A DNA stretch of 64,000 nt, from NCBI RefSeq assembly GCF_005434915.1, contig NZ_SKCG01000001.1, positions 558,001-622,000 on the forward strand, in the 5' to 3' direction. The position numbers and the translations under genes are program-made. The notes beneath the pieces were generated by a model, which searched no databases, was not told the DNA's origin, and worked only from the letters and a program-made list of their open reading frames with translations. This DNA comes from Aurantiacibacter suaedae (lineage in GTDB: Bacteria; Pseudomonadota; Alphaproteobacteria; Sphingomonadales; Sphingomonadaceae). Shown piece after piece: positions 11,166-19,990 of the stretch. The number at the start of each line of letters is the position of its first letter. Position 1 is the stretch's first letter.

Positions 11166-11735
11166 ATGCAGCTTTGGGTTGGCCTTGGAAATCCCGGTCC
11201 GCAATATGCGATGAACCGGCATAACGTCGGCTTTATGGCGGTGGACGTCATTGCCGACATGCACGGCTTCGGGCCGGTGCAGAAGAAGTTCTCTGGCTGG
11301 TTGCAGGAAGGGCGGATCGGCAACGAGAAGATCCTGCTGCTCAAACCCGCCACCTTCATGAACGAAAGCGGCCGCTCCGTGGGCGAGGCCATGCGCTTCT
11401 ACAAGCTCGCGCCCGAGCAGCTCACCGTCTGGCATGACGAGCTGGATCTGGCTCCGTTCAAGGTCAAGGTAAAGCAGGGCGGCGGCCATGCCGGGCACAA
11501 CGGCCTGCGCTCGATCGACCAGCATTGCGGGGCAGAGTTTCGCCGCGTGCGGCTTGGCATCGGCCATCCCGGCCACAAGGACCGCGTTCACGGCTATGTT
11601 CTGGGCAACTACGCCAAGGCCGAGCAGGATGAGCTTGCCGACATGCTCGGCGCCGTCGCGGCCGAGGCCGATTGGCTGGCAGCGGGCGACGACGCCAGGT
11701 TCATGAACGATGTGGCGCTGCGCCAGCAAGGTTAG
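11166..11735 (+). CDS. pth: Peptidyl-tRNA hydrolase
   Basis: Releases tRNA from prematurely dropped peptidyl-tRNA. 189 residues, standard length. The N-terminus MQLWVGLGNPGPQYAMNRHNVGF carries the conserved Asn and catalytic His (NRHNVGF); WHDELDLAPFKVKVKQGGGHAGHNGLRSI carries the catalytic Asp and the glycine-rich substrate loop; FRRVRLGIGHPGHKDRVHGYVLGNY is the C-terminal signature. Start ATG 11166 lies 54 bases past the rplY terminator hairpin, so it probably has its own promoter. Confidence 0.97.
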   Translation: MQLWVGLGNPGPQYAMNRHNVGFMAVDVIADMHGFGPVQKKFSGWLQEGRIGNEKILLLKPATFMNESGRSVGEAMRFYKLAPEQLTVWHDELDLAPFKVKVKQGGGHAGHNGLRSIDQHCGAEFRRVRLGIGHPGHKDRVHGYVLGNYAKAEQDELADMLGAVAAEADWLAAGDDARFMNDVALRQQG

Positions 11736-11878
11736 CAGCCCCGATGTCGTCGGAACTTTTTACACCTGCGATATGCATAATTTTGCGTTAACCAGCGTAA
11801 TCCGCAGAAATCTGCGATTGGCACGGTGATTGCGTTGTATCCGGCAGCAAGGATTTACACCCAAGGGGGGAAACGAAA

Positions 11879-12226
11879 ATGAAGATCAAGACTACTGCCA
11901 CCGCCGTCGCTCTCGCTCTCAGCGCGCTGGTCGCTTCGGCGCCCGCTCACGCCACCTGGGGCTGGGGCGGCTGGGGTCACAAGCACTACCACGGCTGCGG
12001 CCACAGCAGCTCGTCGAGCAGCAGCACCAGCTCGAGCAGCAGCTCCAGCTCCAGCTCCAGCAGCAGCGGTTCGTCGACTTCGGGCAGCTCGACCTCCACG
12101 AGCACCGGCGGTTCGTCGAGCAGTTCGTCGGGCGGCACCCCGGTGCCGGCTCCGGGCGCGCTCGGCCTGTTCGGCGCTGCGGCCATCGGCATCGGCTTCG
12201 CCCGTCGCCGCCGCAACAAGGGCTAA
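11879..12226 (+). CDS. Poly-serine secreted protein with PEP-CTERM-like sorting tail
   Basis: 115 residues. Residues 1-25 form a signal peptide ending in APAHA. Residues 26-41 are rich in Trp, Gly and His (TWGWGGWGHKHYHGCGH). Residues 43-84 are almost entirely Ser with some Thr and Gly, encoded by mixed AGC/TCG/TCC codons. The tail is VPAPG (89-93), a hydrophobic helix and RRRRNKG. That tripartite end matches the PEP-CTERM/VPxPG sorting signal handled by exosortase in sphingomonads (family knowledge); no exosortase gene is in the window. ATG 11879 has a strong ribosome site, AAGGGGGG. The Ser tract could be glycosylated (inference). Function is unknown. Confidence 0.75.
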   Translation: MKIKTTATAVALALSALVASAPAHATWGWGGWGHKHYHGCGHSSSSSSSTSSSSSSSSSSSSSGSSTSGSSTSTSTGGSSSSSSGGTPVPAPGALGLFGAAAIGIGFARRRRNKG

Positions 12227-12267
12227 TCCCCTACAGGGCCTGATCGCCCTTCAAGATCTCCGGTAGG

Positions 12268-12337
12268 CATCGGCCCGCCTCCGGCATCCGCACCGTCACC
12301 GACGGAAGGATGCAGGAGAGCGGGCCGATGTTGTTTT
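12268..12337 (+). terminator. Long three-tier terminator hairpin after the PEP-CTERM-like gene
   Basis: Nested stems: CATCGGCCCGC (12268-12278) with GCGGGCCGATG (12320-12330), then CTCC/GGAG and GCATCC/GGATGC, then an apical CCGTC-ACC-GACGG. A T-rich TTGTTTTG follows. It is unusually long for an intrinsic terminator and starts 41 bases after the stop. It also faces the minus-strand gene that ends at 12358. Confidence 0.75.
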
Positions 12338-12357
12338 GCCGTACGGAAAACGCAGGG

Positions 12358-13464
12358 TCAGCGCGCACTGGCGAGCAAGGACCGATCCTCGGCCGTGCCG
12401 TCGGGACCGTTCGCCAGCGGTTCGATCACACGGCGCGCCTCCTCCCTGTCTCCGGTATCAAGCAAGGCCTTGGCATAGCTGCGACGCAGATCGGGATCAT
12501 CGGGGACTACCCGGAAAACCGGCGCCAGCTGCGCCCGGGCCAGCTCGCCTTGCCCCAGCTCGAGCAACGCCTTGCCATAAAGGCCGCGGGCATCGGGATG
12601 GCCGGCAATCGCGCTTTCGTGCTTCTGCAGCTCATCGCGCACCGCTTCCCATTCGCCGTCCTCGGCCTTCACCCGCGCATCGAGAAAGATGAACTCGACA
12701 TCGTTCGGATAGGCTTCGATCCCGCGCGCCACCAGCGGGCGCAGCAGGTCGATGCGGCCCAGATTACCCATCGCGGTAATCGCGCCAAGCAACGCAGGCC
12801 GGTCGAGCGGCGTAATCTCAAGAATGCCCAGATAGGCGCGCGAGGCCAGTTCGCTGTCCTCATCGAGCTGTGCCAGCCGCGCGGTGACAAACAGGGTTTC
12901 GACCCGCTCCGGCGCCTGTTTCTGCGCCTGAGCGACTAGCGGACGCGCCGCTTCGGCATCGCCCTGCTCCAGATAATAGGAGGCTTCGGCCACGATCAGC
13001 TTGAACTTGTCGCCCGCGGCCGCGCGCCCTTTCGCGAAGTCGGCCAGCATCTGCGCCTCGTCGCCGCCCTGGCCCGCCGCCAGCGCGCGCAGACGCCACG
13101 CCTCAGCGCTTTGCTCGTTCGCAAGCATTTCTAACGCTTCGCGCGTGTCGCCCGCCTGAAGCCGCGCTTCTGCGCGCAGCAGGGTTTCATCCGGCAGGCT
13201 TGCCTTGAGGTTCGCGAGCCGATCCAAGGTGAGTAGCGCATCGCCGCCCTGCCCCATCGCGATCTGCGTGCGAGCCAGGATCTCAAGTGCCTCGGCATCC
13301 TCGGGATTGTCGCGCAGCGCCTGCTGCGCCGCATCGCGAGCGGCGAAGTAGTCCTGCTCGGCGAATGCCGCTGCGGCGTCTACCTTCTGCTCGGCTTCGG
13401 GTGCGTCGCAAGCAGCAAGCAGCAGGGCCATGCTCAGGGCGGCAAAAGGGCGATTGGTCATCAT
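12358..13464 (-). CDS. TPR-repeat lipoprotein
   Basis: 368 residues from ATG 13464 (a second ATG follows at 13461). The start gives MMTNRPFAALSMALLLAACDAPE, a lipoprotein signal with Cys at residue 19, so an envelope location is likely. The rest is alpha-helical with tetratricopeptide-type repeats, for example YFAARDAAQQALRDNPEDAEALE, ALLTLDRLANLKASLPDETLL and GLYGKALLELGQGELARAQL. No catalytic motif. Such proteins usually scaffold envelope complexes (inference). It is convergent with the PEP-CTERM-like gene and diverges from ychF. No specific family is recognised. Confidence 0.75.
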   Translation of the reverse strand: MMTNRPFAALSMALLLAACDAPEAEQKVDAAAAFAEQDYFAARDAAQQALRDNPEDAEALEILARTQIAMGQGGDALLTLDRLANLKASLPDETLLRAEARLQAGDTREALEMLANEQSAEAWRLRALAAGQGGDEAQMLADFAKGRAAAGDKFKLIVAEASYYLEQGDAEAARPLVAQAQKQAPERVETLFVTARLAQLDEDSELASRAYLGILEITPLDRPALLGAITAMGNLGRIDLLRPLVARGIEAYPNDVEFIFLDARVKAEDGEWEAVRDELQKHESAIAGHPDARGLYGKALLELGQGELARAQLAPVFRVVPDDPDLRRSYAKALLDTGDREEARRVIEPLANGPDGTAEDRSLLASAR

Positions 13465-13616
13465 GACCACGCTTTCTAGCCGAAAAGCGGAAAGAATCGA
13501 TGAAAGATGCCCGGCCCCGTTCCATCCCGAAGCTGGCCAAGCGGCCCGTGCGCGGCTAAGGGCCACGGCCTGTCATCCGCGCCGGTTGCGGCGCCCCAAT
13601 ACGAAGGATCAGCCCC

Positions 13617-14717
13617 ATGGGCTTCAAATGCGGGATCGTCGGCCTGCCCAACGTCGGCAAGTCGACCCTGTTCAACGCTCTCACCGAAACGCAGGCCGCG
13701 CAGGCTGCGAACTACCCGTTCTGCACCATCGAGCCGAACGTGGGTCAAGTCGCCGTGCCCGATCCGCGGCTCGATAAGCTGGCCGCGATTTCGAAGAGCG
13801 CCAAGGTCATTCACACCCAGCTTTCGTTCGTCGACATTGCGGGCCTTGTGAAGGGCGCCAGCGCAGGCGAAGGTCTGGGCAACCAGTTCCTCGGCAATAT
13901 TCGCGAGGTCGATGCCATCGTCCACGTGTTGCGGTGCTTCGAGGATGACGACATCCAGCACGTCGCCAACAAGGTCGATCCACTGGCCGATGCCGAGGTC
14001 GTGGAAACCGAGCTGATGCTGTCGGACCTCGAAAGCCTCGAAAAACGCGTCGACAATGCCAAACGCCGCGCGACGGCAGGCGACAAGGAAGCTAAGGCGC
14101 TCGCCTCGGTGCTAGGGCAGGCACTAGAACTGCTGCGCGACGGCAAGCCCGCCCGCCTCACCGAGCCGAATGGCGACGACGAAGAGCGGCTTTTCGAACA
14201 GGCGCAGCTGCTCACCGCCAAGCCAGTGCTTTACGTATGCAACGTGGGCGAAGGCGATGCGGCGACGGGCAACGAGCTATCGGCGAAGGTGTTCGAGAAG
14301 GCGGCCGCCGAAGGCGCGCAGGCGGTGGTGGTCTCGGCCGCCATCGAAAGCGAAATCGTGGCGATGGAGCCCGAAGACCGCGCCGAGTTCCTTGCCGAGC
14401 TGGGGCTGGAGGAATCAGGCCTCGCCCGCGTGATCCGCGCCGGTTACGAATTGCTGGGCCTGAAGACATTCTTCACCGTGGGCCCCAAGGAAGCGCGCGC
14501 CTGGACCTTCCACGATGGCGCCCGCGCCCCGCAAGCCGCTGGCGAAATTCACACCGATTTCGAACGCGGCTTCATCCGCGCCGAAACCATCGCTTTCGAC
14601 GACTACATCACGCTGGGCGGCGAAAGCGGCGCGCGTGACGCTGGCAAGCTGCGGCAGGAAGGCAAGGACTATGTCGTGCAAGACGGCGACGTGATGATGT
14701 TCAAGTTCAACGTCTGA
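13617..14717 (+). CDS. ychF: Redox-regulated ATPase YchF (Obg-related GTPase family)
   Basis: Universal P-loop NTPase that binds ribosomes and prefers ATP over GTP. 366 residues, the usual length. G1 motif GLPNVGKSTLFNALT; switch region FVDIAGLVKGASAGEGLGNQFL, where the Leu/Ile-rich substitution is typical of hydrolysis without a switch Gln; the NVGEG segment replaces the classical NKxD. The C-terminal TGS domain ends RDAGKLRQEGKDYVVQDGDV with a final MMFKFNV. ATG 13617 gives the canonical MGFKCGIVGLPN. Confidence 0.97.
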   Translation: MGFKCGIVGLPNVGKSTLFNALTETQAAQAANYPFCTIEPNVGQVAVPDPRLDKLAAISKSAKVIHTQLSFVDIAGLVKGASAGEGLGNQFLGNIREVDAIVHVLRCFEDDDIQHVANKVDPLADAEVVETELMLSDLESLEKRVDNAKRRATAGDKEAKALASVLGQALELLRDGKPARLTEPNGDDEERLFEQAQLLTAKPVLYVCNVGEGDAATGNELSAKVFEKAAAEGAQAVVVSAAIESEIVAMEPEDRAEFLAELGLEESGLARVIRAGYELLGLKTFFTVGPKEARAWTFHDGARAPQAAGEIHTDFERGFIRAETIAFDDYITLGGESGARDAGKLRQEGKDYVVQDGDVMMFKFNV

Positions 14718-14732
14718 TTAGGACGGAATAAG

Positions 14733-14771
14733 CAAAAAAAACGGCGCGGGAACCCAAGCTCCCGCGCCGTT
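14733..14771. terminator. Bidirectional terminator between ychF and the convergent gene
   Basis: A 12-base-pair stem (AACGGCGCGGGA with TCCCGCGCCGTT) around an 8-base loop, flanked by AAAAAAA on the left and TATTGTTT on the right. On the minus strand the stem is followed by a run of eight T, making it a strong terminator for the gene ending at 14799. On the plus strand it serves ychF. Confidence 0.85.
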
Positions 14772-14798
14772 ATTGTTTGTGCCTTCCGGCGGCAGTGC

Positions 14799-16025
14799 TT
14801 AGCCGGCCTTCTGCTCAGCGTAGAGAACCCACATGTCGGCCACGGGCTTACGCGCGCCAGTCACCTGGCCGAGGGTCGCAACGGCTTCGTCGTACTTGCC
14901 TTGCATCACCTGCGCCATGCCCTTGCGGGTCATCGCCTCGTTCACGTCGCCACCCTTGTCGGCAGCGGCCTGATAGAGCGTCTCGGCGCGGGCATAGTCA
15001 CCGATCGACCACATCACGTTCGCCGAGCCCATCGCATCGAGCGCATCGCCGCTCTGCCCTTCGGAGAACGTCGCATCAGTGTTGCTGCGGTCTGCGGAAG
15101 CGCGCGCATCGGCGATCGACTTCACTTCGACGTAGTAATTGTCACCAGTGTCGATCAGGCCTGCATCGACCGCCTCGGTCATCACCGGCAGCACCTCGTT
15201 CGACATGATGCGCGGATCGAGCGCCTCGATGTAACGAATGTACTCGGCACGGTTCGACAGTGCGTCGGTCTCGCGCATCAGGCGCAGCAGATCGAGTTCA
15301 ACCTGCGGATCGAGCTGACGGATCGCTCCTACAACCTGAAGAGATTTGAGCCAGCCGTCCTTGCTCGGATCGGCCTTCACGAGCGCCTTCGAAAGGGCAA
15401 TCGATTCGTCGTACATGTCGTTGCTGTATGCCGCGCCAAGCGTGCGTTCGATCCAGCTAACGGGGATCGTGCGGCCTTCAGCGGCGAACTGCGGCTGCAA
15501 TTCCTCGATGTAGCTGACCGCAGCCGGCACGTTGTCTTCCTGCAGATAGGTCTCGATGATGAGGCCCTGCGGATCGTTTTCGGTGTAGCCAGCCGCCAGA
15601 GCTGCCTGCAGCGCGGTGCGCGCGGCTTCATAGTCCTTGGCGTTATAGGCAAGGTTGCCGACGAAGAACTGGAACTGGCCGATACGCTCCGGCTCGACCT
15701 TGCCGCTTTCGAGCATCAGTTCGAGGCCGCGGCGCTGCCAGGTCGGATCGTTGAGGTTGTTGCCGATCATCAGCGCCATGTTGCCGGCAGCGTTGCGGTC
15801 ATCGTCGTTCTCAATCGCGGCAAGCACGCCATCGAACTGGTCGCGGGCGGCGGCCCAGTCGGCATTCTCGCCGCTGGTAGCTTCAGCAACCGGGGCATAG
15901 GCCTCGCGGAAACTGCGCGAATAGTCTTGCGCCTGCGCCGTAGTGGCGAACATCGCGCCACCGGCCAAAGCCAGCGCCATCGCGGCGCGCGAAGTGAAGC
16001 GGCTAAAGGCGAACTTGTGAATCAT
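14799..16025 (-). CDS. Secreted TPR-like helical repeat protein
   Basis: 408 residues from ATG 16025, chosen for the strong ribosome site CAGGAGAG just upstream and the signal peptide MIHKFAFSRFTSRAAMALAL ending at ATTAQA. The mature protein is helical and TPR-like: FFVGNLAYNAKDYEAARTAL, NVMWSIGDYARAETLYQAAA and AQVMQGKYDEAVATLGQVTG. The last repeats at residues ~335-400 are the clearest. No enzyme motif is seen. Probably periplasmic. Family unknown; the same general class as the protein at 12358 but not obviously a duplicate. Confidence 0.75.
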   Translation of the reverse strand: MIHKFAFSRFTSRAAMALALAGGAMFATTAQAQDYSRSFREAYAPVAEATSGENADWAAARDQFDGVLAAIENDDDRNAAGNMALMIGNNLNDPTWQRRGLELMLESGKVEPERIGQFQFFVGNLAYNAKDYEAARTALQAALAAGYTENDPQGLIIETYLQEDNVPAAVSYIEELQPQFAAEGRTIPVSWIERTLGAAYSNDMYDESIALSKALVKADPSKDGWLKSLQVVGAIRQLDPQVELDLLRLMRETDALSNRAEYIRYIEALDPRIMSNEVLPVMTEAVDAGLIDTGDNYYVEVKSIADARASADRSNTDATFSEGQSGDALDAMGSANVMWSIGDYARAETLYQAAADKGGDVNEAMTRKGMAQVMQGKYDEAVATLGQVTGARKPVADMWVLYAEQKAG

Positions 16026-16302
16026 TGATAATCTCTCCTGAAGTGGCGAAACAAAGGCCGTGGGGGCCATCGTCGCTCCCGGTTGTGCGTACTGCATAGG
16101 AATGCCCGAGATTGCAAATCGCTCCTAAACGAGGGCCGGTGAACTGCATTTGAACGTTCTTTGCAGCTTATTGACGACACGAGCGCGGACAAATGTGGAA
16201 AAAGCACGTGCTTTCGCCCGCTGGGGCCACCCGTAACTGGCAGTCTGGCGCCCTATGGCCTAGTCCGGTGGCAACCAGAACAACAACGGAATATCCATCG
16301 CA

Positions 16303-19074
16303 GTGAGCGACGAGGACACCCCTAACCCCAACCCGATGTCTCCGCCCGAGTTCGAGCGGATCGACATCGTCGATGAAATGAAGACGAGCTATCTCGATTA
16401 CGCGATGAGCGTGATCGTGAGCCGCGCACTTCCCGATGTGCGCGACGGCCTGAAGCCTGTCCACCGGCGCATCCTCTATGCCGCGCAGGAAGGCGGCTAT
16501 GTCGCCGGGCGGCCCTATCGCAAGTCGGCCAACATCGTCGGCGACGTCATGGGTAAATATCACCCCCACGGCGACAGCGCGATTTATGACGCGCTGGCAC
16601 GCATGGTGCAGCCCTGGTCCCTGCGCGTTCCGCTGGTCGATGGTCAGGGCAACTTCGGCTCGATGGACCCCGATCCGCCAGCTGCCATGCGTTACACCGA
16701 GAGCCGCCTTGCGCGCGTGGCCAATGCGCTGCTCGACGATCTCGACAAGGACACGGTCGACTTCGTCGATAACTACGATGGCAGCCGCAAGGAACCTTCG
16801 GTGCTGCCGGCGCGGTTCCCGAACCTGCTCGTCAACGGCGCGGGCGGCATCGCGGTCGGCATGGCCACGAACATTCCGCCGCACAACCTGGGCGAAGTGA
16901 TCGACGGCTGTTTCGCCTATATGGATGATCCGGGAATCACCTCTGATCAGCTCCACGAGATCATTCCGGGGCCTGATTTCCCGACAGCGCCGCTGATTCT
17001 CGGCAAGGCGGGCGCGCGGCAGGCCTATACTACCGGGCGCGGCTCGATTCTGATGCGTTGCCGCCACGAGATCGAAACCTCGCGCGGTGATCGCCAGTCG
17101 ATCGTGCTGACCTCGATACCCTATCAGGTCGGCAAGGCCAGCCTGGTCGAGAAAATTGCCGACGCCGCCAAGGAAAAGCGGATCGAAGGCATTTCCGATA
17201 TCCGCGACGAAAGCTCCAACCGGGGCGGCGTGCGCGTGGTGATCGACCTCAAGCGCGATGCCACCGCCGACGTGGTGCTCAACCAGCTGTGGCGGCACAC
17301 CCCGGCGCAGGCGAGCTTTCCCGCCAATATGCTGGCGATCCGCGGCGGTCGCCCCGAAACGCTGACGCTGCGCGATTTCATTCAGGCGTTCATTTCCTTC
17401 CGCGAGGAAGTGATCACCCGCCGCACCAAGTTCGAACTGAACAAGGCGCGTGACCGGGCGCACGTTTTGCTTGGCCTGGTGGTCGCCGTCTCCAACCTCG
17501 ACGAGGTGGTGGCGATGATCCGGGGCTCGAAGAACCCGACCGAGGCGCGTGGCAAGCTGCTTGAGAAGAAGTGGCCGATCGGCGACATCGCGCAATATAT
17601 CCGCCTTGTCGAAGCCATCGACCCGAGCGAGGACGAAAGCGGCGGCACCTACCAGTTGAGCGAGCGGCAGGTGAAAGCGATCCTCGACCTGCGCCTGCAC
17701 CGCCTCACTGCGCTGGGCCGCGAGGAGCTGGGCGGCGAGTTGCAGGAGCTGGCCGACAAGATCGAATATTACCTTTCGATCCTTGCCGACCGGGTGAAGC
17801 TTTACGGCGTGATGCGCGCCGAATTGCAGGAAGTGCGCGACCAGTTCGCCACCCCGCGCCAGAGCGAGATCGCCCCCGGCTGGGCCGGACTTGACGACGA
17901 AGATCTGATCGAACGCGACGAGATGGTCGTGACGGTGACGCTCGACGGCTATATCAAGCGCACCCCGCTCTCCACCTTCCGTGCGCAGAACCGTGGCGGC
18001 AAGGGCCGCGCGGGCATGAGCACGAAGGATGCCGATGCGGTGTCGACCATGTTCGTCACCTCCACGCATAATCCGGTGCTGTTCTTCTCCACCCACGGCA
18101 AGGTTTACCGCATCAAGGTATGGAAGCTTCCCGAGGGCGCGGCAAACACGCGCGGGCGGCCGATTATCAACCTGCTCCCGCTGGAGAAGGACGAGACCAT
18201 CGCGCAGGTGCTGCCGCTGCCCGAAGACGAGGACAGCTGGGGCGCGCTCAACGTGGTCTTCGCTACCGCGCAAGGCAATGTGCGCCGCAATTCGATGGAT
18301 GCCTTCACCAACATTCCCTCGAACGGCAAGTTCGCGATGAAGTTCGAAGATGGCAGCACGGATCGGCTGATCGGCGTCCAGCTGCTCGAACCGGGCGACG
18401 ACGTGATGCTGGCCACCAGGATGGGCAAGGCAATCCGCTTCTCGGGCGAGGATGTGCGCGAATTCGTGTCGCGCACCTCGACCGGTGTGCGCGGCATGAA
18501 GTTCAAGGAGTCGGGCGACGAGGTCGTCTCGCTGTCAATCCTTGGTGCCGGTTCGGCAACGCCTGACGAGCGCGACGCTTACCTGCGCGTGGCCCCCTGG
18601 AAGGCGGACGAGGACGCGGCCCGGCTCTCGCCCGAACACGAGGCCATGGCGGCGGACGAACAGTTTATCCTCACCGTCTGCGCCAATGGCTACGGCAAGA
18701 TCAGCTCTAGCTACGAATATCGCCAGTCGGGCCGTGGCGGCATGGGCATCACCAATATCGACAACATCAAGCGCAACGGCCCCGTGGTGGCGAGCTTCAC
18801 CGCTACCCGCGCCGATCAGCTGATGCTGGTGACCGACAAGGCGAAGCTCATTCGCATCGGCCTCGACACCATGCGCATCATCGGCCGCAACAGTGCCGGT
18901 GTGCGCCTGTTCGATGTCGATAAGAACGAGCATGTTGTATCGGCAGTAAAAATCGACGAGGAAGAAGCGCCCGAGAACCTCGCGGAAGAGGCTGTGATCG
19001 AGGAAATGATCGACCGGCGCGACGGCGACGATGAGGTCGGGCCGCAGGAAGAGCGTGACGACGGCGAGGAATAG
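16303..19074 (+). CDS. gyrA: DNA gyrase subunit A
   Basis: Cleaves and rejoins DNA during ATP-driven negative supercoiling with GyrB. 923 residues from GTG 16303. The N-terminal breakage-reunion domain has [20 protein letters not shown], the quinolone-region stretch [18 protein letters not shown] (Ser92 and Asp96, the sensitive-type residues) and the catalytic Tyr131 in [10 protein letters not shown]. The C-terminal beta-pinwheel carries the GyrA box as QNRGGKG, and the tail is acidic. This box separates it from ParC. The product is about 50 residues longer than E. coli GyrA, mostly in the C-terminal domain and tail. Convergent with the YhhN-like gene. Confidence 0.97.
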   Translation: MSDEDTPNPNPMSPPEFERIDIVDEMKTSYLDYAMSVIVSRALPDVRDGLKPVHRRILYAAQEGGYVAGRPYRKSANIVGDVMGKYHPHGDSAIYDALARMVQPWSLRVPLVDGQGNFGSMDPDPPAAMRYTESRLARVANALLDDLDKDTVDFVDNYDGSRKEPSVLPARFPNLLVNGAGGIAVGMATNIPPHNLGEVIDGCFAYMDDPGITSDQLHEIIPGPDFPTAPLILGKAGARQAYTTGRGSILMRCRHEIETSRGDRQSIVLTSIPYQVGKASLVEKIADAAKEKRIEGISDIRDESSNRGGVRVVIDLKRDATADVVLNQLWRHTPAQASFPANMLAIRGGRPETLTLRDFIQAFISFREEVITRRTKFELNKARDRAHVLLGLVVAVSNLDEVVAMIRGSKNPTEARGKLLEKKWPIGDIAQYIRLVEAIDPSEDESGGTYQLSERQVKAILDLRLHRLTALGREELGGELQELADKIEYYLSILADRVKLYGVMRAELQEVRDQFATPRQSEIAPGWAGLDDEDLIERDEMVVTVTLDGYIKRTPLSTFRAQNRGGKGRAGMSTKDADAVSTMFVTSTHNPVLFFSTHGKVYRIKVWKLPEGAANTRGRPIINLLPLEKDETIAQVLPLPEDEDSWGALNVVFATAQGNVRRNSMDAFTNIPSNGKFAMKFEDGSTDRLIGVQLLEPGDDVMLATRMGKAIRFSGEDVREFVSRTSTGVRGMKFKESGDEVVSLSILGAGSATPDERDAYLRVAPWKADEDAARLSPEHEAMAADEQFILTVCANGYGKISSSYEYRQSGRGGMGITNIDNIKRNGPVVASFTATRADQLMLVTDKAKLIRIGLDTMRIIGRNSAGVRLFDVDKNEHVVSAVKIDEEEAPENLAEEAVIEEMIDRRDGDDEVGPQEERDDGEE

Positions 19075-19098
19075 GCCTTCGCATCAGTCACTTACGTG

Positions 19099-19198
19099 CG
19101 CGGGGTTACGAAAGGTAACTCCGCGTGCCTGCCGACGGGTTACGGAAGGTAACCCTAGTTACAGAAAGTAACCCAGAGTCGGTTGCGAAAAGTAACCC
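19099..19198. repeat. Cluster of four GGTTAC-N5-GTAACC palindromes
   Basis: Four inverted repeats with 5-base loops lie in the gap between convergent gyrA and the YhhN gene. Copy 1 (19099-19125) has arms CGCGGGGTTAC and GTAACTCCGCG around GAAAG. Copy 2 (19137-19155) is GGGTTAC-GGAAG-GTAACCC. Copy 3 (19158-19172) is GTTAC-AGAAA-GTAAC. Copy 4 (19181-19197) is GGTTGC-GAAAA-GTAACC. Distances between successive GTTAC starts are 34, 19 and 24 bases. Loops are purine-only. They could be terminator-like RNA hairpins, a mobile mini-repeat or a protein-binding array. Confidence 0.8.
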
Positions 19199-19257
19199 TG
19201 CTCTCGCCAGCCCGAACTTGATCCAAGGTGACGCGAGCGGGGAAGGTATACCGCCCC

Positions 19258-19929
19258 CTACTTCACCACACGCAACTGCGGATCGCGCTTTCTCATCGTC
19301 TGGATAACGCCGGTGCACATCAGGAACATGCCAAGGTAATAGAGCGGCCAAACGAGCAGCTGCGGCCATTGTGTGCCCGACAGGGGCCCCATTTCGGCAA
19401 AAAGGATTAGATCGCTTACGACAAACAGCATGGCGCCCGCCCCCACCCGGAAGCGGGCAAAGTCGCTCGCCCAGGCGCTTGCCGCCATTGCCCCAAGCGA
19501 CAGCGCATAGAGCGCGGTTTCCAGCTTTGCATCGGGATCGTAAGGCAGCAGATAGCCCGCAAGCGGCACGCAGATCAGCGTTACGCCGCAAATCCAGCTG
19601 TGGATCCCCATCGCGGGGCGGCGGTGTTTGAGAAACAGCCCCATCGCCAATACATGATGGAGAAAGAACAGCAGGCCGCCCACCGTCAGATCGATCTCCA
19701 TCGCCATATCGCCAAACGCGGCGGCTCCAAGCGCCCATACGTAGAGCCGGGCATCCGCGCTCGCATGGCGGACGAAGGCATAGACCGCCAGCAAGCCCAC
19801 CGCGCTGCCCTTCAAAGGCACGAGATACAGTTCGGGCAATTCGCTCACGCGAAGATAGTGAAACGCCAGCGCCGCAGCGATGGAAAGCAGCAGGAAAGGG
19901 CGTTTCTGGGCAAGCGCGCGTTTGGGCAT
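19258..19929 (-). CDS. YhhN/TMEM86-like multi-pass membrane protein
   Basis: 223 residues from ATG 19929 ([23 protein letters not shown]). It is almost wholly hydrophobic, with about eight helices. Family landmarks include [30 protein letters not shown], the [15 protein letters not shown] segment, and [14 protein letters not shown] followed by [11 protein letters not shown]. These match YhhN (PF07947), related to animal TMEM86 lysoplasmalogenase; whether the bacterial protein hydrolyses lysoplasmalogen is not established. Diverges from trmFO (start 19991). Confidence 0.85.
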   Translation of the reverse strand: MPKRALAQKRPFLLLSIAAALAFHYLRVSELPELYLVPLKGSAVGLLAVYAFVRHASADARLYVWALGAAAFGDMAMEIDLTVGGLLFFLHHVLAMGLFLKHRRPAMGIHSWICGVTLICVPLAGYLLPYDPDAKLETALYALSLGAMAASAWASDFARFRVGAGAMLFVVSDLILFAEMGPLSGTQWPQLLVWPLYYLGMFLMCTGVIQTMRKRDPQLRVVK

Positions 19930-19990
19930 AGGCTCAGTTAGCCGCGCGCAGCTATTTGCGCCAGCACTCGAAACGCCTATCTGGCCTCCC

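Noticed and set aside
16546-16615. Possible quinolone-resistance change in gyrA
   Set aside because: Ser92 and Asp96 are the sensitive-type residues; no resistance substitution is seen.
16168-18273. 701-codon minus-strand open frame within gyrA
   Set aside because: Antisense to conserved gyrA motifs; the protein has no recognisable domain.
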